DNA of 64,000 nucleotides, taken from NCBI RefSeq assembly GCF_902153245.2, contig NZ_CABFWF030000012.1, forward strand, positions 585,833-649,832, in the 5' to 3' direction. The stretch's first letter is position 1; every line of letters begins with the position of its first letter. This document shows, piece after piece, positions 1 to 11,092 of the stretch. The notes beneath the pieces were generated by a model, which was not told the DNA's origin, did no database searches, and saw only the letters and a program-made list of their open reading frames with translations. The stretch is from Pseudorhizobium endolithicum. GTDB taxonomy: Bacteria > Pseudomonadota > Alphaproteobacteria > Rhizobiales > Rhizobiaceae. The position numbers and the translations under genes are program-made.

Positions 1-36
1 AAGCCGCCTTACCGGATGCTACTGTGCGCCCGCCGG

Positions 37-444
37 TCAGGCCGGCAGGATGGCGCCATTGAGTTCCGTCAGTTGCGCCAGATACTCCTCGAGCTTCGTC
101 CTGTGCTCGTGATCGGCTGCAGCACCAGCATCCGCCCGAGCCGCTTCGATCCGCGCCTGCAGCGTCTCCCGCGTGATATCCGAGAGCGCCACTGCCGATT
201 CGGCGAGAAGCGTGCAGCCCGTCGGCAGGATATCGGCAAAGCCGCCGAAGACGACGTACTTGTCCATCTGTCCGGACGCCAGCTTCACCGTCACCACGCC
301 CGGCTTGATGGTCGTCATCGTCGGAGCGTGGTTGGCAAGAACCGTCATCTCGCCCAGCGTCGCAGGGATCACGACTTCCGTGGCCTTTTCGGAAACGAGA
401 AGGCGCTCCGGAGAGACAAGCTCGAAATTGAAGGCGTCAGCCAT
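37..444 (-). CDS. atpC: F1-ATPase epsilon subunit
   Basis: Epsilon subunit of the F1 sector of ATP synthase. It sits on the central stalk with gamma and modulates ATP hydrolysis at the cytoplasmic face of the inner membrane. The 135-residue product opens with a typical N-terminal beta-sandwich (FNFELVSPERLL, then the LANHAPTMTTIKPG region at about residues 36-50). A shorter helical C-terminus follows, as usual for the family. It is the last gene of atpHAGDC, 69 bp after atpD. Family and start (ATG) are clear. The Fo genes are not in the window, which fits alphaproteobacteria, where F1 and Fo are usually separate operons. Confidence 0.97.
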   Translation of the reverse strand: MADAFNFELVSPERLLVSEKATEVVIPATLGEMTVLANHAPTMTTIKPGVVTVKLASGQMDKYVVFGGFADILPTGCTLLAESAVALSDITRETLQARIEAARADAGAAADHEHRTKLEEYLAQLTELNGAILPA

Positions 445-513
445 GGCGGGTCACTTCTTCACGTGTTGCATGCAAAGGCGCGCCGTCCGAACAGCGCGCC
501 CGCTTATGTCTGC

Positions 514-1974
<1,461 letters not shown>

Positions 1975-1979
1975 TTATC

Positions 1980-2858
1980 TCAGAGCGCTTCCGCGCCCGA
2001 AATGATTTCAATCAGTTCCTTGGTGATCTGCGCCTGGCGCTGGCGGTTGTAGGACAGCGTCAGCTTGTTGATCATCTCACCGGCATTGCGCGTCGCGTTG
2101 TCCATTGCGGACATCTGCGCGCCGTAGAAGGATGCGTTGTTCTCGAGCAGCGCGCGGAAGATCTGCACCGCGACATTGCGCGGCAAGAGGTCCTCCAGGA
2201 TCTCCTCTTCGCTCGGCTCGTATTCGTAGAGCGCGGCCGAGCCGGTCGAAGCCTCCGCATCGTCGAACTTTGCCGGGATGATCTGCTGCGCCGTGGCGAC
2301 CTGCGAGATGACCGACTGGAACCGTGCGTAGAACAGCGTCGCGACGTCGAACTCGCCCTTGTTGAAGAGGTCGAGCACGCGGCGGGCCACGTCGTCGGCA
2401 TTCGCGAAGCTCAACTGCTTGACCTCGCGGAAGGTCACGTAGTCGACGATGTTGTCCTTGAAGGTCCGCCGCAGGATGTCGTTGCCCTTGCGGCCGACGG
2501 TGAGGATCTTCACCGTCTTGCCTTCGGCGAGCAGCTTCAGCGCATGATCGCGGGCAAGGCGGATGATCGACGAATTGAACCCGCCGGCAAGGCCGCGCTC
2601 GCCCGTCGCCACGACGAGAAGATGAACCTGATCGCGGCCCGTGCCGGACAGCAGCAGCGGGGCTTCCGCGTTCCCGGCATTGGCGGCCGAAAGGCTGGCC
2701 AGTACCTTGTTCATGCGTTCCGCGTAGGGACGAGCAGCCTCGGCCGCCTCCTGCGCACGGCGCAGCTTCGCCGCGGCGACCATCTTCATCGCCTTGGTGA
2801 TCTTCTGCGTCGCCTTGACGGAGGCGATCCGGTTCTTCAGATCCTTGAGTGAAGGCAT
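1980..2858 (-). CDS. atpG: F1-ATPase gamma subunit
   Basis: Gamma subunit, the rotating central shaft of F1. The 292-residue product has the family's N-terminal helix ([19 protein letters not shown]) and the conserved C-terminal helix ([20 protein letters not shown]), which together form the coiled coil inside the alpha3beta3 ring. Length is standard. It lies between atpA (29 bp upstream) and atpD, the canonical order. Confidence 0.97.
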   Translation of the reverse strand: MPSLKDLKNRIASVKATQKITKAMKMVAAAKLRRAQEAAEAARPYAERMNKVLASLSAANAGNAEAPLLLSGTGRDQVHLLVVATGERGLAGGFNSSIIRLARDHALKLLAEGKTVKILTVGRKGNDILRRTFKDNIVDYVTFREVKQLSFANADDVARRVLDLFNKGEFDVATLFYARFQSVISQVATAQQIIPAKFDDAEASTGSAALYEYEPSEEEILEDLLPRNVAVQIFRALLENNASFYGAQMSAMDNATRNAGEMINKLTLSYNRQRQAQITKELIEIISGAEAL

Positions 2859-2887
2859 GCCTTATCGGTCCTTGGCTAGATCCGCAT

Positions 2888-4417
2888 TCAGGCGAAAGAC
2901 TTGGCGTAGGCGTCGAGCGCGGCCTTGAGCTTTGCCTTGATGTCGTCCGTCAGGGCCTTCTCGGTGCGGATGGCATCGAGAACGTCCTTGCCTTCGGAAC
3001 GCATGTAGGACAGCAGGCCCTGCTCGAACTTGCCCACGTCACCGACCGGGATCTTGTCCAGGTAGCCGTTGACGCCGGCGAAGATCACCGCAACCTGCTC
3101 TTCCGTCTTCAGCGGCGAGAACTGCGGCTGCTTCAGGAGTTCGGTCAAGCGCGCACCACGATTCAGCAGGCGCTGGGTTGCGGCGTCGAGGTCGGAGCCG
3201 AACTGGGCGAAGGCTGCCATTTCACGATACTGGGCAAGCTCGCCCTTGATCGAGCCAGCAACCTGCTTCATCGCCTTGACCTGTGCGGCCGACCCGACGC
3301 GGGAAACCGACAGACCGACGTTAACGGCCGGACGGATACCCTGGTAGAACAGGTCCGTCTCAAGGAAGATCTGGCCGTCGGTGATCGAGATCACGTTGGT
3401 CGGAATGAAGGCGGAAACGTCGTTGCCCTGGGTTTCGATGACAGGCAGAGCCGTCAGCGAACCGGCGCCGCGCTCGTCGGAGAGCTTGGCGGCGCGCTCG
3501 AGGAGACGCGAGTGCAGGTAGAAGACGTCGCCCGGATAGGCTTCGCGGCCCGGCGGGCGGCGCAGCAGCAGGGACATCTGGCGGTAGGCGACAGCCTGCT
3601 TCGACAGGTCGTCGTAAGCGATCAAGGCGTGCTGGCCGTTGTCGCGGAAGTATTCGCCCATGGCGCAGCCGGCGAAGGGCGCAAGATACTGCATCGGAGC
3701 CGGATCGGAAGCGGTCGCGGCAACGATGATCGAGTACTGCAGAGCGCCGCGCTCTTCCAGGACCTTCACGAACTGCGCGACAGTCGAACGCTTCTGGCCG
3801 ATAGCGACATAGACGCAGTAGAGCTTGTCGTTGTCCGGGCCGTTGTCGTGGATCGGCTTCTGGTTCAGGAAGGTGTCCAGAATGATCGCGGTCTTGCCGG
3901 TCTGGCGGTCGCCGATGACGAGCTCGCGCTGGCCGCGGCCGACCGGGATCAGGGCGTCGATGGCCTTGAGGCCGGTGGACATCGGCTCGTGAACCGACTT
4001 GCGCGGAATGATGCCGGGAGCCTTCACGTCGACGCGTGCGCGGCGGGTCGTGTTGATCGGGCCCTTGCCGTCGATCGGATTGCCGAGGGCGTCAACCACG
4101 CGGCCGAGGAGTTCCGGACCAACCGGAACGTCGACGATGGCACCGGTCCGCTTGACCGTGTCGCCTTCCTTGATCTCGCGGTCGGAGCCGAAGATGACGA
4201 CGCCGACATTGTCGGCTTCGAGGTTGAGCGCCATGCCGCGGATGCCGCCGGGGAACTCGACCATCTCACCGGCCTGGATATTGTCCAGACCATAGACGCG
4301 GGCGATACCATCGCCGACGGAAAGCACCTGGCCGACTTCGGATACCTCGGCTTCCTGGCCGAAGTTCTTGATTTGATCTTTCAGAATTGCGGAAATTTCC
4401 GCGGCGCGGATATCCAT
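2888..4417 (-). CDS. atpA: F1-ATPase alpha subunit
   Basis: Regulatory alpha subunit of F1-ATPase; it binds nucleotide at the non-catalytic sites. The protein has 509 residues, with the P-loop GDRQTGKT at about 169-176 and the [20 protein letters not shown] alpha-subunit signature. Its ATG shares one base with the atpH stop (TGATG arrangement), so the two are translationally coupled. Length and start are normal. Confidence 0.98.
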   Translation of the reverse strand: MDIRAAEISAILKDQIKNFGQEAEVSEVGQVLSVGDGIARVYGLDNIQAGEMVEFPGGIRGMALNLEADNVGVVIFGSDREIKEGDTVKRTGAIVDVPVGPELLGRVVDALGNPIDGKGPINTTRRARVDVKAPGIIPRKSVHEPMSTGLKAIDALIPVGRGQRELVIGDRQTGKTAIILDTFLNQKPIHDNGPDNDKLYCVYVAIGQKRSTVAQFVKVLEERGALQYSIIVAATASDPAPMQYLAPFAGCAMGEYFRDNGQHALIAYDDLSKQAVAYRQMSLLLRRPPGREAYPGDVFYLHSRLLERAAKLSDERGAGSLTALPVIETQGNDVSAFIPTNVISITDGQIFLETDLFYQGIRPAVNVGLSVSRVGSAAQVKAMKQVAGSIKGELAQYREMAAFAQFGSDLDAATQRLLNRGARLTELLKQPQFSPLKTEEQVAVIFAGVNGYLDKIPVGDVGKFEQGLLSYMRSEGKDVLDAIRTEKALTDDIKAKLKAALDAYAKSFA

Positions 4418-4983
4418 CAGCCAACCTCTTTCAGTGCAAGCTTAAGGGTGGAAAGTTTGGTGCGAAGGGAGGTGTCGATCTGGCGGGAGCCGACCTTGAC
4501 GATCAGACCTCCGAGGAGCGAGGGATCGACCTTGACGGCGACGACCACGTCCTTGCCAGTGACGCCCTTCAGCGCCGACTTGAGTTCTTGTTCCTGCGCC
4601 GGCGTCAACGCATGAGCGGACGTCACCTCGGCGGTCACTTCGCCGCGGTGGGCGGCGGCAATCTGGCGGAAGGCCCGGATCATGCCGGGCAGCGCGAAGA
4701 GGCGGCGGTTTGCCGCGACAACCTTCAGGAAATTGCCGACCATGCCGGCGATACCGGCCTTGGCCGCAACGGCGGATACCGCCCGCTGCTGCTCATCCGC
4801 CGAAAAGACCGGGCTCTCGATCAGCCGCTTCAGATCGGCGCTCTCGTCGATCAGCCCCTGGAAACGATCCAGATCCGCACCGACCGCCTCGACCGACCCG
4901 GCCTCGAGGGCGAGTTCGAAAAGCGACGATGCATAGCGCTCTGCCACACCGGAAATCAGCTGGGACGTGTCGGCCACGGGCAC
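4417..4983 (-). CDS. atpH: F1-ATPase delta subunit
   Basis: Delta subunit (OSCP equivalent), which ties F1 to the peripheral stalk. I start it at a GTG at 4983 (188 residues, beginning VPVADTSQ) because an AGGGA Shine-Dalgarno sits just before it. The frame is also open from a TTG at 5004, which would add seven residues. The family's conserved C-terminal region ([20 protein letters not shown]) is present. It is the first gene of the F1 operon, overlaps atpA by one base, and has about 250 bp of upstream spacer holding the likely promoter. Confidence 0.95.
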   Translation of the reverse strand: MPVADTSQLISGVAERYASSLFELALEAGSVEAVGADLDRFQGLIDESADLKRLIESPVFSADEQQRAVSAVAAKAGIAGMVGNFLKVVAANRRLFALPGMIRAFRQIAAAHRGEVTAEVTSAHALTPAQEQELKSALKGVTGKDVVVAVKVDPSLLGGLIVKVGSRQIDTSLRTKLSTLKLALKEVG

Positions 4984-5067
4984 AGTTTCCCTGAATTGCC
5001 CCAAGCGCCCGAGCTCTGCAAGCAGAACGATAAGACACTGGGATTATTGGATATTTTTTGAAAACAA

Positions 5068-5083
5068 CCGGCTTGATTGCCGG
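5068..5083 (-). terminator. weak hairpin in the atpH leader region
   Basis: A CCGGC/GCCGG stem with a 6-nt loop is followed, on the minus strand, by TTGTTTTC. It could end transcripts from the DUF4345-type gene, or act inside the atpH leader if the promoter at 5106-5167 is used. The stem is short, so the call is tentative. Confidence 0.3.
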
Positions 5084-5105
5084 CCTCTTCAGACTTTCGC
5101 GGTTC

Positions 5106-5167
5106 GTCTAGCATAGGATCTATGGACTCGCAACACGCCAGATAGGCTAAAAAGCCGGGGCTCCAAG
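5106..5167 (-). promoter_or_regulatory. candidate atpHAGDC promoter(s)
   Basis: Two overlapping matches to the rhizobial sigma-70 consensus (CTTGAC-N17-CTATAT) read toward atpH. One is CTTGGA (5162-5167) - 16 bp - CTATCT (5140-5145). The other is GTTGCG (5129-5134) - 17 bp - CTAGAC (5106-5111). Either would give a 5' leader of roughly 115-150 nt. The 228-bp spacer (5005-5232) shows no gene on either strand. This is assigned by eye only. Confidence 0.4.
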
Positions 5168-5232
5168 GGCTTGAACCGATTTTATGACGGACCGCAAGGG
5201 AATCGGCGGCGGCGGCAGGCGGCGGCGACGAG

Positions 5233-5616
5233 CTAGAAATACCCGAAGACATAACCGAGCGGCAGAGCCGCCAGCACCAGTTGAAGGACCAGCACCGCGA
5301 GGTTGCGGCCGGTCGTGCCGCGATCGAGGAACACCGACAGGAGGCGTCCGAAAGCGCCGCACGCAAGCCCGATGCCCAGCATGAGATAGGTGAAGTCCTG
5401 CGCGAGCGCGAGCGCCGCAAGTCCGAGGCCGAGATAGAGGCCGCCGGTGGACCGGGTCGCCCCGAAACCCTCCGCACCGACCTCGCCCGTGGTAAAACCG
5501 CCCGCCCGCAGCAGCGGCGCGGGGAAGAGCATGGTGAACAGGCCGATCAGCGCAACGATGCCGGCGGAAACGAAGGCAAGCTGCTCAGGCAGTTCGGTCG
5601 GGAAATAAAGTTCCAA
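5233..5616 (-). CDS. small integral membrane protein, DUF4345-like
   Basis: A 127-residue protein made almost entirely of four hydrophobic segments (about residues 12-35, 50-66, 72-90 and 103-124) joined by short loops. It resembles the DUF4345 family, whose function is unknown. A GATRSTGGLYLGLGL segment carries the only conserved-looking polar residues. It lies 54 bp downstream of priA and upstream of the ATP synthase genes on the same strand. No signal peptide and no catalytic motif are visible. Confidence 0.8.
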   Translation of the reverse strand: MELYFPTELPEQLAFVSAGIVALIGLFTMLFPAPLLRAGGFTTGEVGAEGFGATRSTGGLYLGLGLAALALAQDFTYLMLGIGLACGAFGRLLSVFLDRGTTGRNLAVLVLQLVLAALPLGYVFGYF

Positions 5617-5670
5617 TGGGCTCTCCTGACACTCTCCGAAGCTGCTGCAATATCAGCCGGCCGGTGATTC

Positions 5671-7887
5671 TCAAAGGAAGCTCTGCGGGTCGATGTCGAC
5701 CTGCACATGCACCGACCCGCGTACCTTCGGGCCTTGGGCCATCATCGTCTTCAAGAACGCCTGCATGTCGCAATTCCTGCGGCCGTGGACGAGCAGCCGG
5801 AAACGGTGGCGCCCCCTCACCAGCGCCAGAGGTGCCTCCGCGGGCCCGAGGACCGATACGCCGGAGACATGCGGAGCGGCAGCGCGCAGGCCCCGCGCAT
5901 GGGCCTCCGCGTCGGCCCTCGTCTCGGCCGATACGATGACGGAGGCCAGGCGTCCAAAGGGCGGCAACACGGCCCGCTCCCGCTCGCCGATCTCCCGTTC
6001 GTAGAAGGCGCCGGGGTCACCGGAAACGATCGCCTGCATCACGGGATGCTGCGGCTGGTAGGTCTGCAGCAGGCCGTGGCTCTTCAAGCCGGTTCGTCCC
6101 GCACGCCCCGTCACCTGGCTGAGAAGCTGGAAGGTCCGCTCGGCCGCACGCGGATCGCCGTTTGCAAGGCCGAGATCCGCATCGACAATGCCGACCAGCG
6201 TCATGAGCGGGAAGTTGTGCCCCTTCGCCACCAGTTGGGTTCCGATGACGATATCCGCATCGCCCCGCGTGATCGCCTCCAGTTCGAGCCGGAGTCGCTT
6301 CACGCCGCCGAGCAGGTCCGAGGACATGACGATCGTGCGTGCCTCAGGGAAATGCCGCTCCACCTCTTCGGCGATGCGCTCCACGCCCGGGCCGCAGGCA
6401 ACCAGATGATCGAGGGTGCCGCATTCCGGGCACGCCTCCGGCGTAGGCTCGCTGTAGCCGCATTGGTGGCACTGGATCTGGTTGCGGAAGCGATGCTCCA
6501 CCAGCCAGCTCGAGCATTGAGGGCACTGGAACCGGTGGCCGCAGACCCGGCACAGGGTCAACGGCGCGTAGCCGCGCCGGTTGAGAAAGAGCAGCGCCTG
6601 TTCTTTTCGCTCGATGGTCTTGCCGATCGCCCTCAGCAGCAACGGAGACAGGAAACCGCCCCGCTCGGGAGGGTGTCGCCGCATGTCGATGAGGTGCAGG
6701 TCCGGCAGCGCCGCCTCTCCGAATCGCGTCGACAGATGCACGAGGTGATACCGCCCCGCCTGGGCGTTGACCTGGCTTTCGACCGAGGGCGTCGCGGATA
6801 CGAGGACCACGGGAAAGTCGCCGATGCGGGAACGCACCACGGCCATGTCCCGGGCATTGTAGAAAACCCTGTCCTCCTGCTTGTAGGCGGGGTCGTGCTC
6901 CTCGTCGACGACAATCAGGCCGAGGTTCTCGAACGGCAGGAAGAGCGCCGAGCGTGCGCCAGCCACCACCTGTACCTCGCCGGTGACGATGCCGCGCCAG
7001 ACCTTTTCCCGCATCCGCGGCGACAGGTCGGAATGCCACTCCCCCGGCTTGGCGCCGAACCGGTCCTGGAACCGCTCCAGGAAACTTGAGGTCAGGGCGA
7101 TTTCCGGCAGCAGGATCAGCACCTGCCTCCCCTGCCGCAGCGTCTCGGCGATCGCTTCGAAATAGACCTCCGTCTTGCCCGATCCCGTAACCCCGTCGAT
7201 CAGCGACGAGGAGAAGCCGCCCTTCCTGACGAGATCGACGATATCGCGCGCGGCATCCTTCTGCGCCCCCTCGATCCGCGGCGCGGTATAGTCCGGGTCC
7301 GGTTTTGCCACCACAGGCGGAGGCGGCAGGAAGACCGTCTCGAACAATCCCTGCTGCGTCAGCCCGTCGATAACGCTGGTGGAAACGCCGGCCGCATGCG
7401 CAAGGCCGGCGCGTGTCCAGGGCACATCCTCCTCGATAAGATCGAGGACGCGCGACCGCGCCGGCGTGATCCGTTCGGGCCGGCCGCCGAGGTAGCGGAT
7501 ACCCTCCACCATGGGTTCGGGTTCAAGCGCGGCGGGAGCACGGATCGCCATGCGGGCGACCAGTCCCGGCGGAGACAGCGTGTAGCTGGCCACCCAGTCG
7601 ATGAAACGGCGCATCTCGCTCGAAAGCGGCGGGCAGTCGAAGGCGAGCGTGATCGGCCGCAGCTTCTTCGGGTCGAGCGCGTCGTCGTTGCCGCCGTCCC
7701 AGACGACGCCGATCACCTGGCGCGGGCCGAGCGGCACCTGCACGACCGAGCCCGCCTCGACATGCATGCCGTCCGGCACGGCATAGCTGTAGGGACCCGG
7801 CGCCGGCAGCGGCACCAGGACCGGAACAACCCGCGTGACCGGCGCATCGAACATCGCGCCGAAGAGACTGGTAGAATCTGCGCCCAT
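5671..7887 (-). CDS. priA: primosomal replication restart helicase PriA
   Basis: PriA recognises stalled or D-loop forks and reloads the replicative helicase. An N-terminal 3'-end-binding domain is followed by the helicase core with TGSGKTEVYFEAI (Walker A), VVDEEHDPAYKQ (DEEH box) and LFLNRRGYAPL. A zinc-binding insert carries four Cys pairs (CRVCGH, CPQCSS, CHQCGY, CPECGT), then the C-terminal helicase motifs (GTQLVAKGHNFP, VTGRAGR). I start at ATG 7887 (738 residues, MGADSTSLFG). The frame also opens from a TTG at 7917. The upstream acyltransferase stop is close, so cotranscription is likely. Confidence 0.96.
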   Translation of the reverse strand: MGADSTSLFGAMFDAPVTRVVPVLVPLPAPGPYSYAVPDGMHVEAGSVVQVPLGPRQVIGVVWDGGNDDALDPKKLRPITLAFDCPPLSSEMRRFIDWVASYTLSPPGLVARMAIRAPAALEPEPMVEGIRYLGGRPERITPARSRVLDLIEEDVPWTRAGLAHAAGVSTSVIDGLTQQGLFETVFLPPPPVVAKPDPDYTAPRIEGAQKDAARDIVDLVRKGGFSSSLIDGVTGSGKTEVYFEAIAETLRQGRQVLILLPEIALTSSFLERFQDRFGAKPGEWHSDLSPRMREKVWRGIVTGEVQVVAGARSALFLPFENLGLIVVDEEHDPAYKQEDRVFYNARDMAVVRSRIGDFPVVLVSATPSVESQVNAQAGRYHLVHLSTRFGEAALPDLHLIDMRRHPPERGGFLSPLLLRAIGKTIERKEQALLFLNRRGYAPLTLCRVCGHRFQCPQCSSWLVEHRFRNQIQCHQCGYSEPTPEACPECGTLDHLVACGPGVERIAEEVERHFPEARTIVMSSDLLGGVKRLRLELEAITRGDADIVIGTQLVAKGHNFPLMTLVGIVDADLGLANGDPRAAERTFQLLSQVTGRAGRTGLKSHGLLQTYQPQHPVMQAIVSGDPGAFYEREIGERERAVLPPFGRLASVIVSAETRADAEAHARGLRAAAPHVSGVSVLGPAEAPLALVRGRHRFRLLVHGRRNCDMQAFLKTMMAQGPKVRGSVHVQVDIDPQSFL

Positions 7888-7938
7888 GCGGCGGGACCTT
7901 GCCCCGAAGCGGAACAAATGTGAACCGGAGATTTGAGA

Positions 7939-8856
7939 TCAGGCGTTGGCGGATGGGGACTCGCGGAAAGCGGCTTGGGGGTCGGCAGCAAGTTCGACCA
8001 CCGTATGGCTCTCGATGGCCTTTGTGACATCGACGATATCCCCATCCAACTGGTCCGGCTGGATCAACTGTCCCACCGTCACGTCGAAACGGTTACCCTT
8101 CTTGTTGAGGAGCTCGTAGAAGACGGTCATGTCCCGCAACTCCGTCGACCATTTCGCGAACCAGTAGAAGAGCCCGGAATTACGCGCCTTCATGTGGATC
8201 GGCAGGATCGGCAGGTTGTACTTCTTCGCAAGCCCTACGGCAGAGGTCTTCCAGGGCCGCTCGTTGAGCTTGCCGTCCCCCCAGTAGGCGATGCGGCCGG
8301 ACGGGAAGAGAACCATGACCTTGCCGTCCTCTACCGTCTTGTTGGTCAGGACCAGCGTTTCGCGTGTCTTGAGCTTGCTCTTGTGCTCTTCCCGCCATTC
8401 GACCGGAATGATCATCTCCGCAAAACGAGGGTTGACGCGTATCGCATCGCGATTGGCAAAGACCATCATGTCCGGGCGACGCGCCTTCAGAAGATCGAAC
8501 ACGGCGACCCCGTCGGCAATCCCGGTGGGATGGTTGCTGACAAGGATAAAGCCGCCGGCGGCCGGAACACGTTCGGCATTCGTCACGCGCACGTCGAGCT
8601 TGAGGATGTCGCTGAGATATTCGAAGGACTGGAAGCCGGGCATGGCCGCGATGTCGTTCGCGAATTCGATGGCTCGGTCGTAGCGCAGCAGCGTGTAGAG
8701 AAACGGCCGCATCACGGGCCATAGAGGGTGCTTGACGATCCGCTGGCCCCGCTCCGCGATGAGGGTATCGACGATGTGGCCAGGCTTTCCTTGGGAAACC
8801 AGAGAAAGTGCTTCGGCAAAATGCCCCAGGGGGGACATTGAATCGCGGCGCGCCAT
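7939..8856 (-). CDS. PlsC-type lysophospholipid/glycerol acyltransferase family protein
   Basis: A 305-residue protein with the acyltransferase motif I as NHPTGIAD (H-x4-D, about residues 108-115), where His and Asp form the charge relay. Downstream is an FPSGR block that binds the glycerol-phosphate or related acceptor. These place it in the PlsC/LPLAT superfamily, closest in style to hemolysin-type or ornithine-lipid acyltransferases. The substrate cannot be told from sequence. No signal peptide is seen. It is followed by priA on the same strand and is divergent from xerC. Confidence 0.85.
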   Translation of the reverse strand: MARRDSMSPLGHFAEALSLVSQGKPGHIVDTLIAERGQRIVKHPLWPVMRPFLYTLLRYDRAIEFANDIAAMPGFQSFEYLSDILKLDVRVTNAERVPAAGGFILVSNHPTGIADGVAVFDLLKARRPDMMVFANRDAIRVNPRFAEMIIPVEWREEHKSKLKTRETLVLTNKTVEDGKVMVLFPSGRIAYWGDGKLNERPWKTSAVGLAKKYNLPILPIHMKARNSGLFYWFAKWSTELRDMTVFYELLNKKGNRFDVTVGQLIQPDQLDGDIVDVTKAIESHTVVELAADPQAAFRESPSANA

Positions 8857-8993
8857 ACAAACTCCTGCAGACAGGATAGGGGGTATATCGCAGTCCGGTA
8901 TGATCGGACAATGACAACCTTGGCGTCTTTAGGAAATCGTAAAGTCGTCCAAGGCAATCTGGCGCCCGACGCAACCGATTCAATAGGCCAGCC

Positions 8994-9929
8994 TTGGGCG
9001 ACTTGCTGACGATCGCCGCTCCGGATCTCCTCGACAAGCGACGGGCATGGCTGGAAAGCCTGGCGCGAGAAAGGCGGCTTTCTGCCAACACCCTTGAGGC
9101 TTACGAGCGGGACACGCGACAGTTCCTGAGCTTTCTGACCGGCCATCTCGGCGGACCGCCCAGCATTGCCGACATCCATACCCTGCGTCCGGCAGATTTG
9201 CGGGCATTTCTCGCAGCCCGCCGGCGGGACGGCTCAGGCGCACGATCTCTCGGAAGACACCTTGCCGGTCTCCGCTCCTTTCTGCGCCATCTCGAGCGGC
9301 AGGGGCTCGTCAACGGCGCCGCAGCCGGCGCCATCCGGGCTCCGAAACAGCCGAAATCGCTTCCGAAGCCCCTCACCGACCGGCAAGCCCTGACGGTCAC
9401 GACGGAGGAGGCGCAGCTCCATGAAGAGCCGTGGATCACGGCCCGTGATGCCGCCGTCCTCAGCCTCCTCTATGGCTGCGGCCTGCGCATATCGGAGGCC
9501 CTGGCGCTGCGCCCCCACGACATCACGTCGAAGTCGACGAGCCTTCGGGTTACCGGAAAGGGCGGCAAGATGCGCATCGTTCCGCTGCTGCCGGTGGTCG
9601 TGGAAGCCACCGAGCGCTACAGGAAGCTCTGCCCCTACGCCCTGACGGCGGACCAGCCCTTGTTCCGCGGCGCGCGTGGCGGGCCGTTGCAGCCCGCTAT
9701 CATCCAGCGCGGCATGCAGAGGCTGCGCGGCGCGCTGGGATTGCCGGATTCGGCGACGCCGCATGCGCTTCGCCATTCCTTCGCCACGCACCTGCTCGCC
9801 GGGGGCGGAGACCTGAGGACGATCCAGGAGCTCCTCGGCCATGCCAGCCTTTCGACGACGCAGGTCTATACCGGGGTGGATACGGCGCGCCTTCTGGAAG
9901 TTTACGATCGGGCACATCCGCGCGCATAG
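8994..9929 (+). CDS. xerC: site-specific tyrosine recombinase XerC
   Basis: XerC works with XerD at dif to resolve chromosome dimers. The 311-residue protein has an N-terminal SAM-like DNA-binding domain (about 15-105) and a C-terminal catalytic domain. The catalytic residues are visible: Arg in GCGLRISEAL, the HALRHSFATHLL block, the second His in GHASLSTTQ and the nucleophile Tyr in TQVYTGVD. The only plausible start is TTG at 8994: the frame is open only back to a TAA at 8940 and holds no ATG or GTG before it. It stands alone, divergent from the acyltransferase. Confidence 0.93.
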   Translation: MGDLLTIAAPDLLDKRRAWLESLARERRLSANTLEAYERDTRQFLSFLTGHLGGPPSIADIHTLRPADLRAFLAARRRDGSGARSLGRHLAGLRSFLRHLERQGLVNGAAAGAIRAPKQPKSLPKPLTDRQALTVTTEEAQLHEEPWITARDAAVLSLLYGCGLRISEALALRPHDITSKSTSLRVTGKGGKMRIVPLLPVVVEATERYRKLCPYALTADQPLFRGARGGPLQPAIIQRGMQRLRGALGLPDSATPHALRHSFATHLLAGGGDLRTIQELLGHASLSTTQVYTGVDTARLLEVYDRAHPRA

Positions 9930-10003
9930 CATGCCTTAACCATCACCCTTAAGCTCTTGGTGAAGGGCTGCCGATAAGGCTTCGGAGACATGGAACCGTT
10001 GAC

Positions 10004-11092
10004 ATGACGACATTCGCTTTCTCCGATCACCTCCGCGCACTCGCAAGCAAACTGCCCTCGCTCTGCCTGTGGCTGATGGCCGCCCTGCATCTCCTTGTGC
10101 TCCTCACCTTCCTTCTCGTGCTGTTCTCGCTTTCCCCGGCGATGGCGCAGGAGTGCCGGGGAGCCGATCTGCTCGAAAAACTGCGGGAGGATGATCCGCA
10201 ACGCTACGCATCGGTCCTTGAAGAGGGACGCCAGGCGATCAACGGCCGCGGCCTGTTCTGGAAGATCGAGAAAAACGGGCTGCCGCCCTCCTACCTGCTG
10301 GGCACCATGCATGTGACGGACCCGCGCGTCCTGAAGATGCCGCCGGGTGCCGCCGAGGCACATGCTGCCGCCCGGACGATCGTGATCGAATCCGACGAGA
10401 TCCTCGACGAGAGGAAGGGGATGGCCGCCATCCTGTCGAAGCCTGACCTGACCATGTTCACCGACGGCCGGTCGATCGAGACGCTTCTTCCCGCCGCGGA
10501 CCTGGCCGATCTGGAAGAGGGTTTGAAGAAGCGCGGGCTCATTCTTTCCGCCGTTTCACGGATGAAGCCGTGGATGCTTGCCGGCTTCGTGGCGAGCTCC
10601 GCCTGTGAGACCGCACGCAAGTCGGACGGTGCGGTCTTTCTCGACAAGAAGCTTGCACTCGACGCCATAGCGGCCGGCAAGCCGGTAAAAGGGTTGGAAA
10701 CACTCGAAGAGCAGCTGGCGGCTATGGCCGAAATGCCGATCGACTTTCACCTCCAGGCGCTGGTGGAAACCGTCCGGCTCGGCGACCGCATGGACGATGT
10801 CGTGGAGACGGTGACGAAACTCTATCTGTCGGAGGAGACGGGGCAGACAATCCCCGCGCTGAAGGCCCTCACCCCCACATCGACGGACGAGGACGAAAGC
10901 GCCTACGCCGCCTTCGAGAGCGCCGTCATCTCGAACCGCAACCACCGCATGGCGGAACGTGCCGCCCCTCTCCTTGCCGATGGTCCGGTCTTCCTAGCCG
11001 TCGGCGCCCTGCACCTGCCGGGCGAGGATGGCCTGGTGGAGCTCCTGCGCCAACAGGGTTTCACCGTCACCCGCGCCGGCCAAGCGGATTAG
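10004..11092 (+). CDS. TraB/GumN family protein, membrane-anchored or secreted
   Basis: A 362-residue member of the TraB/GumN family (distant from pheromone-shutdown TraB and Tiki-type metalloproteases). The N-terminus has a long hydrophobic stretch (about residues 24-47, ending SPAMA) that could be a signal peptide or an anchor, so the protein probably faces the periplasm. Family hallmarks are YLLGTMHVTDPRV near residue 101, with the paired GxxH, and a C-terminal VGALHLPGEDGLVELL block. The biological role is unknown. Its TAG stop overlaps the stop of the convergent cytochrome b561 gene. Confidence 0.82.
   Translation: MTTFAFSDHLRALASKLPSLCLWLMAALHLLVLLTFLLVLFSLSPAMAQECRGADLLEKLREDDPQRYASVLEEGRQAINGRGLFWKIEKNGLPPSYLLGTMHVTDPRVLKMPPGAAEAHAAARTIVIESDEILDERKGMAAILSKPDLTMFTDGRSIETLLPAADLADLEEGLKKRGLILSAVSRMKPWMLAGFVASSACETARKSDGAVFLDKKLALDAIAAGKPVKGLETLEEQLAAMAEMPIDFHLQALVETVRLGDRMDDVVETVTKLYLSEETGQTIPALKALTPTSTDEDESAYAAFESAVISNRNHRMAERAAPLLADGPVFLAVGALHLPGEDGLVELLRQQGFTVTRAGQAD

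Noticed and set aside
37..60. Terminator hairpin at the end of the atp operon (GCCGG/CCGGC overlapping the atpC stop).
   Set aside because: Only 5 bp, no U-run, and the downstream sequence is cut off by the window edge.
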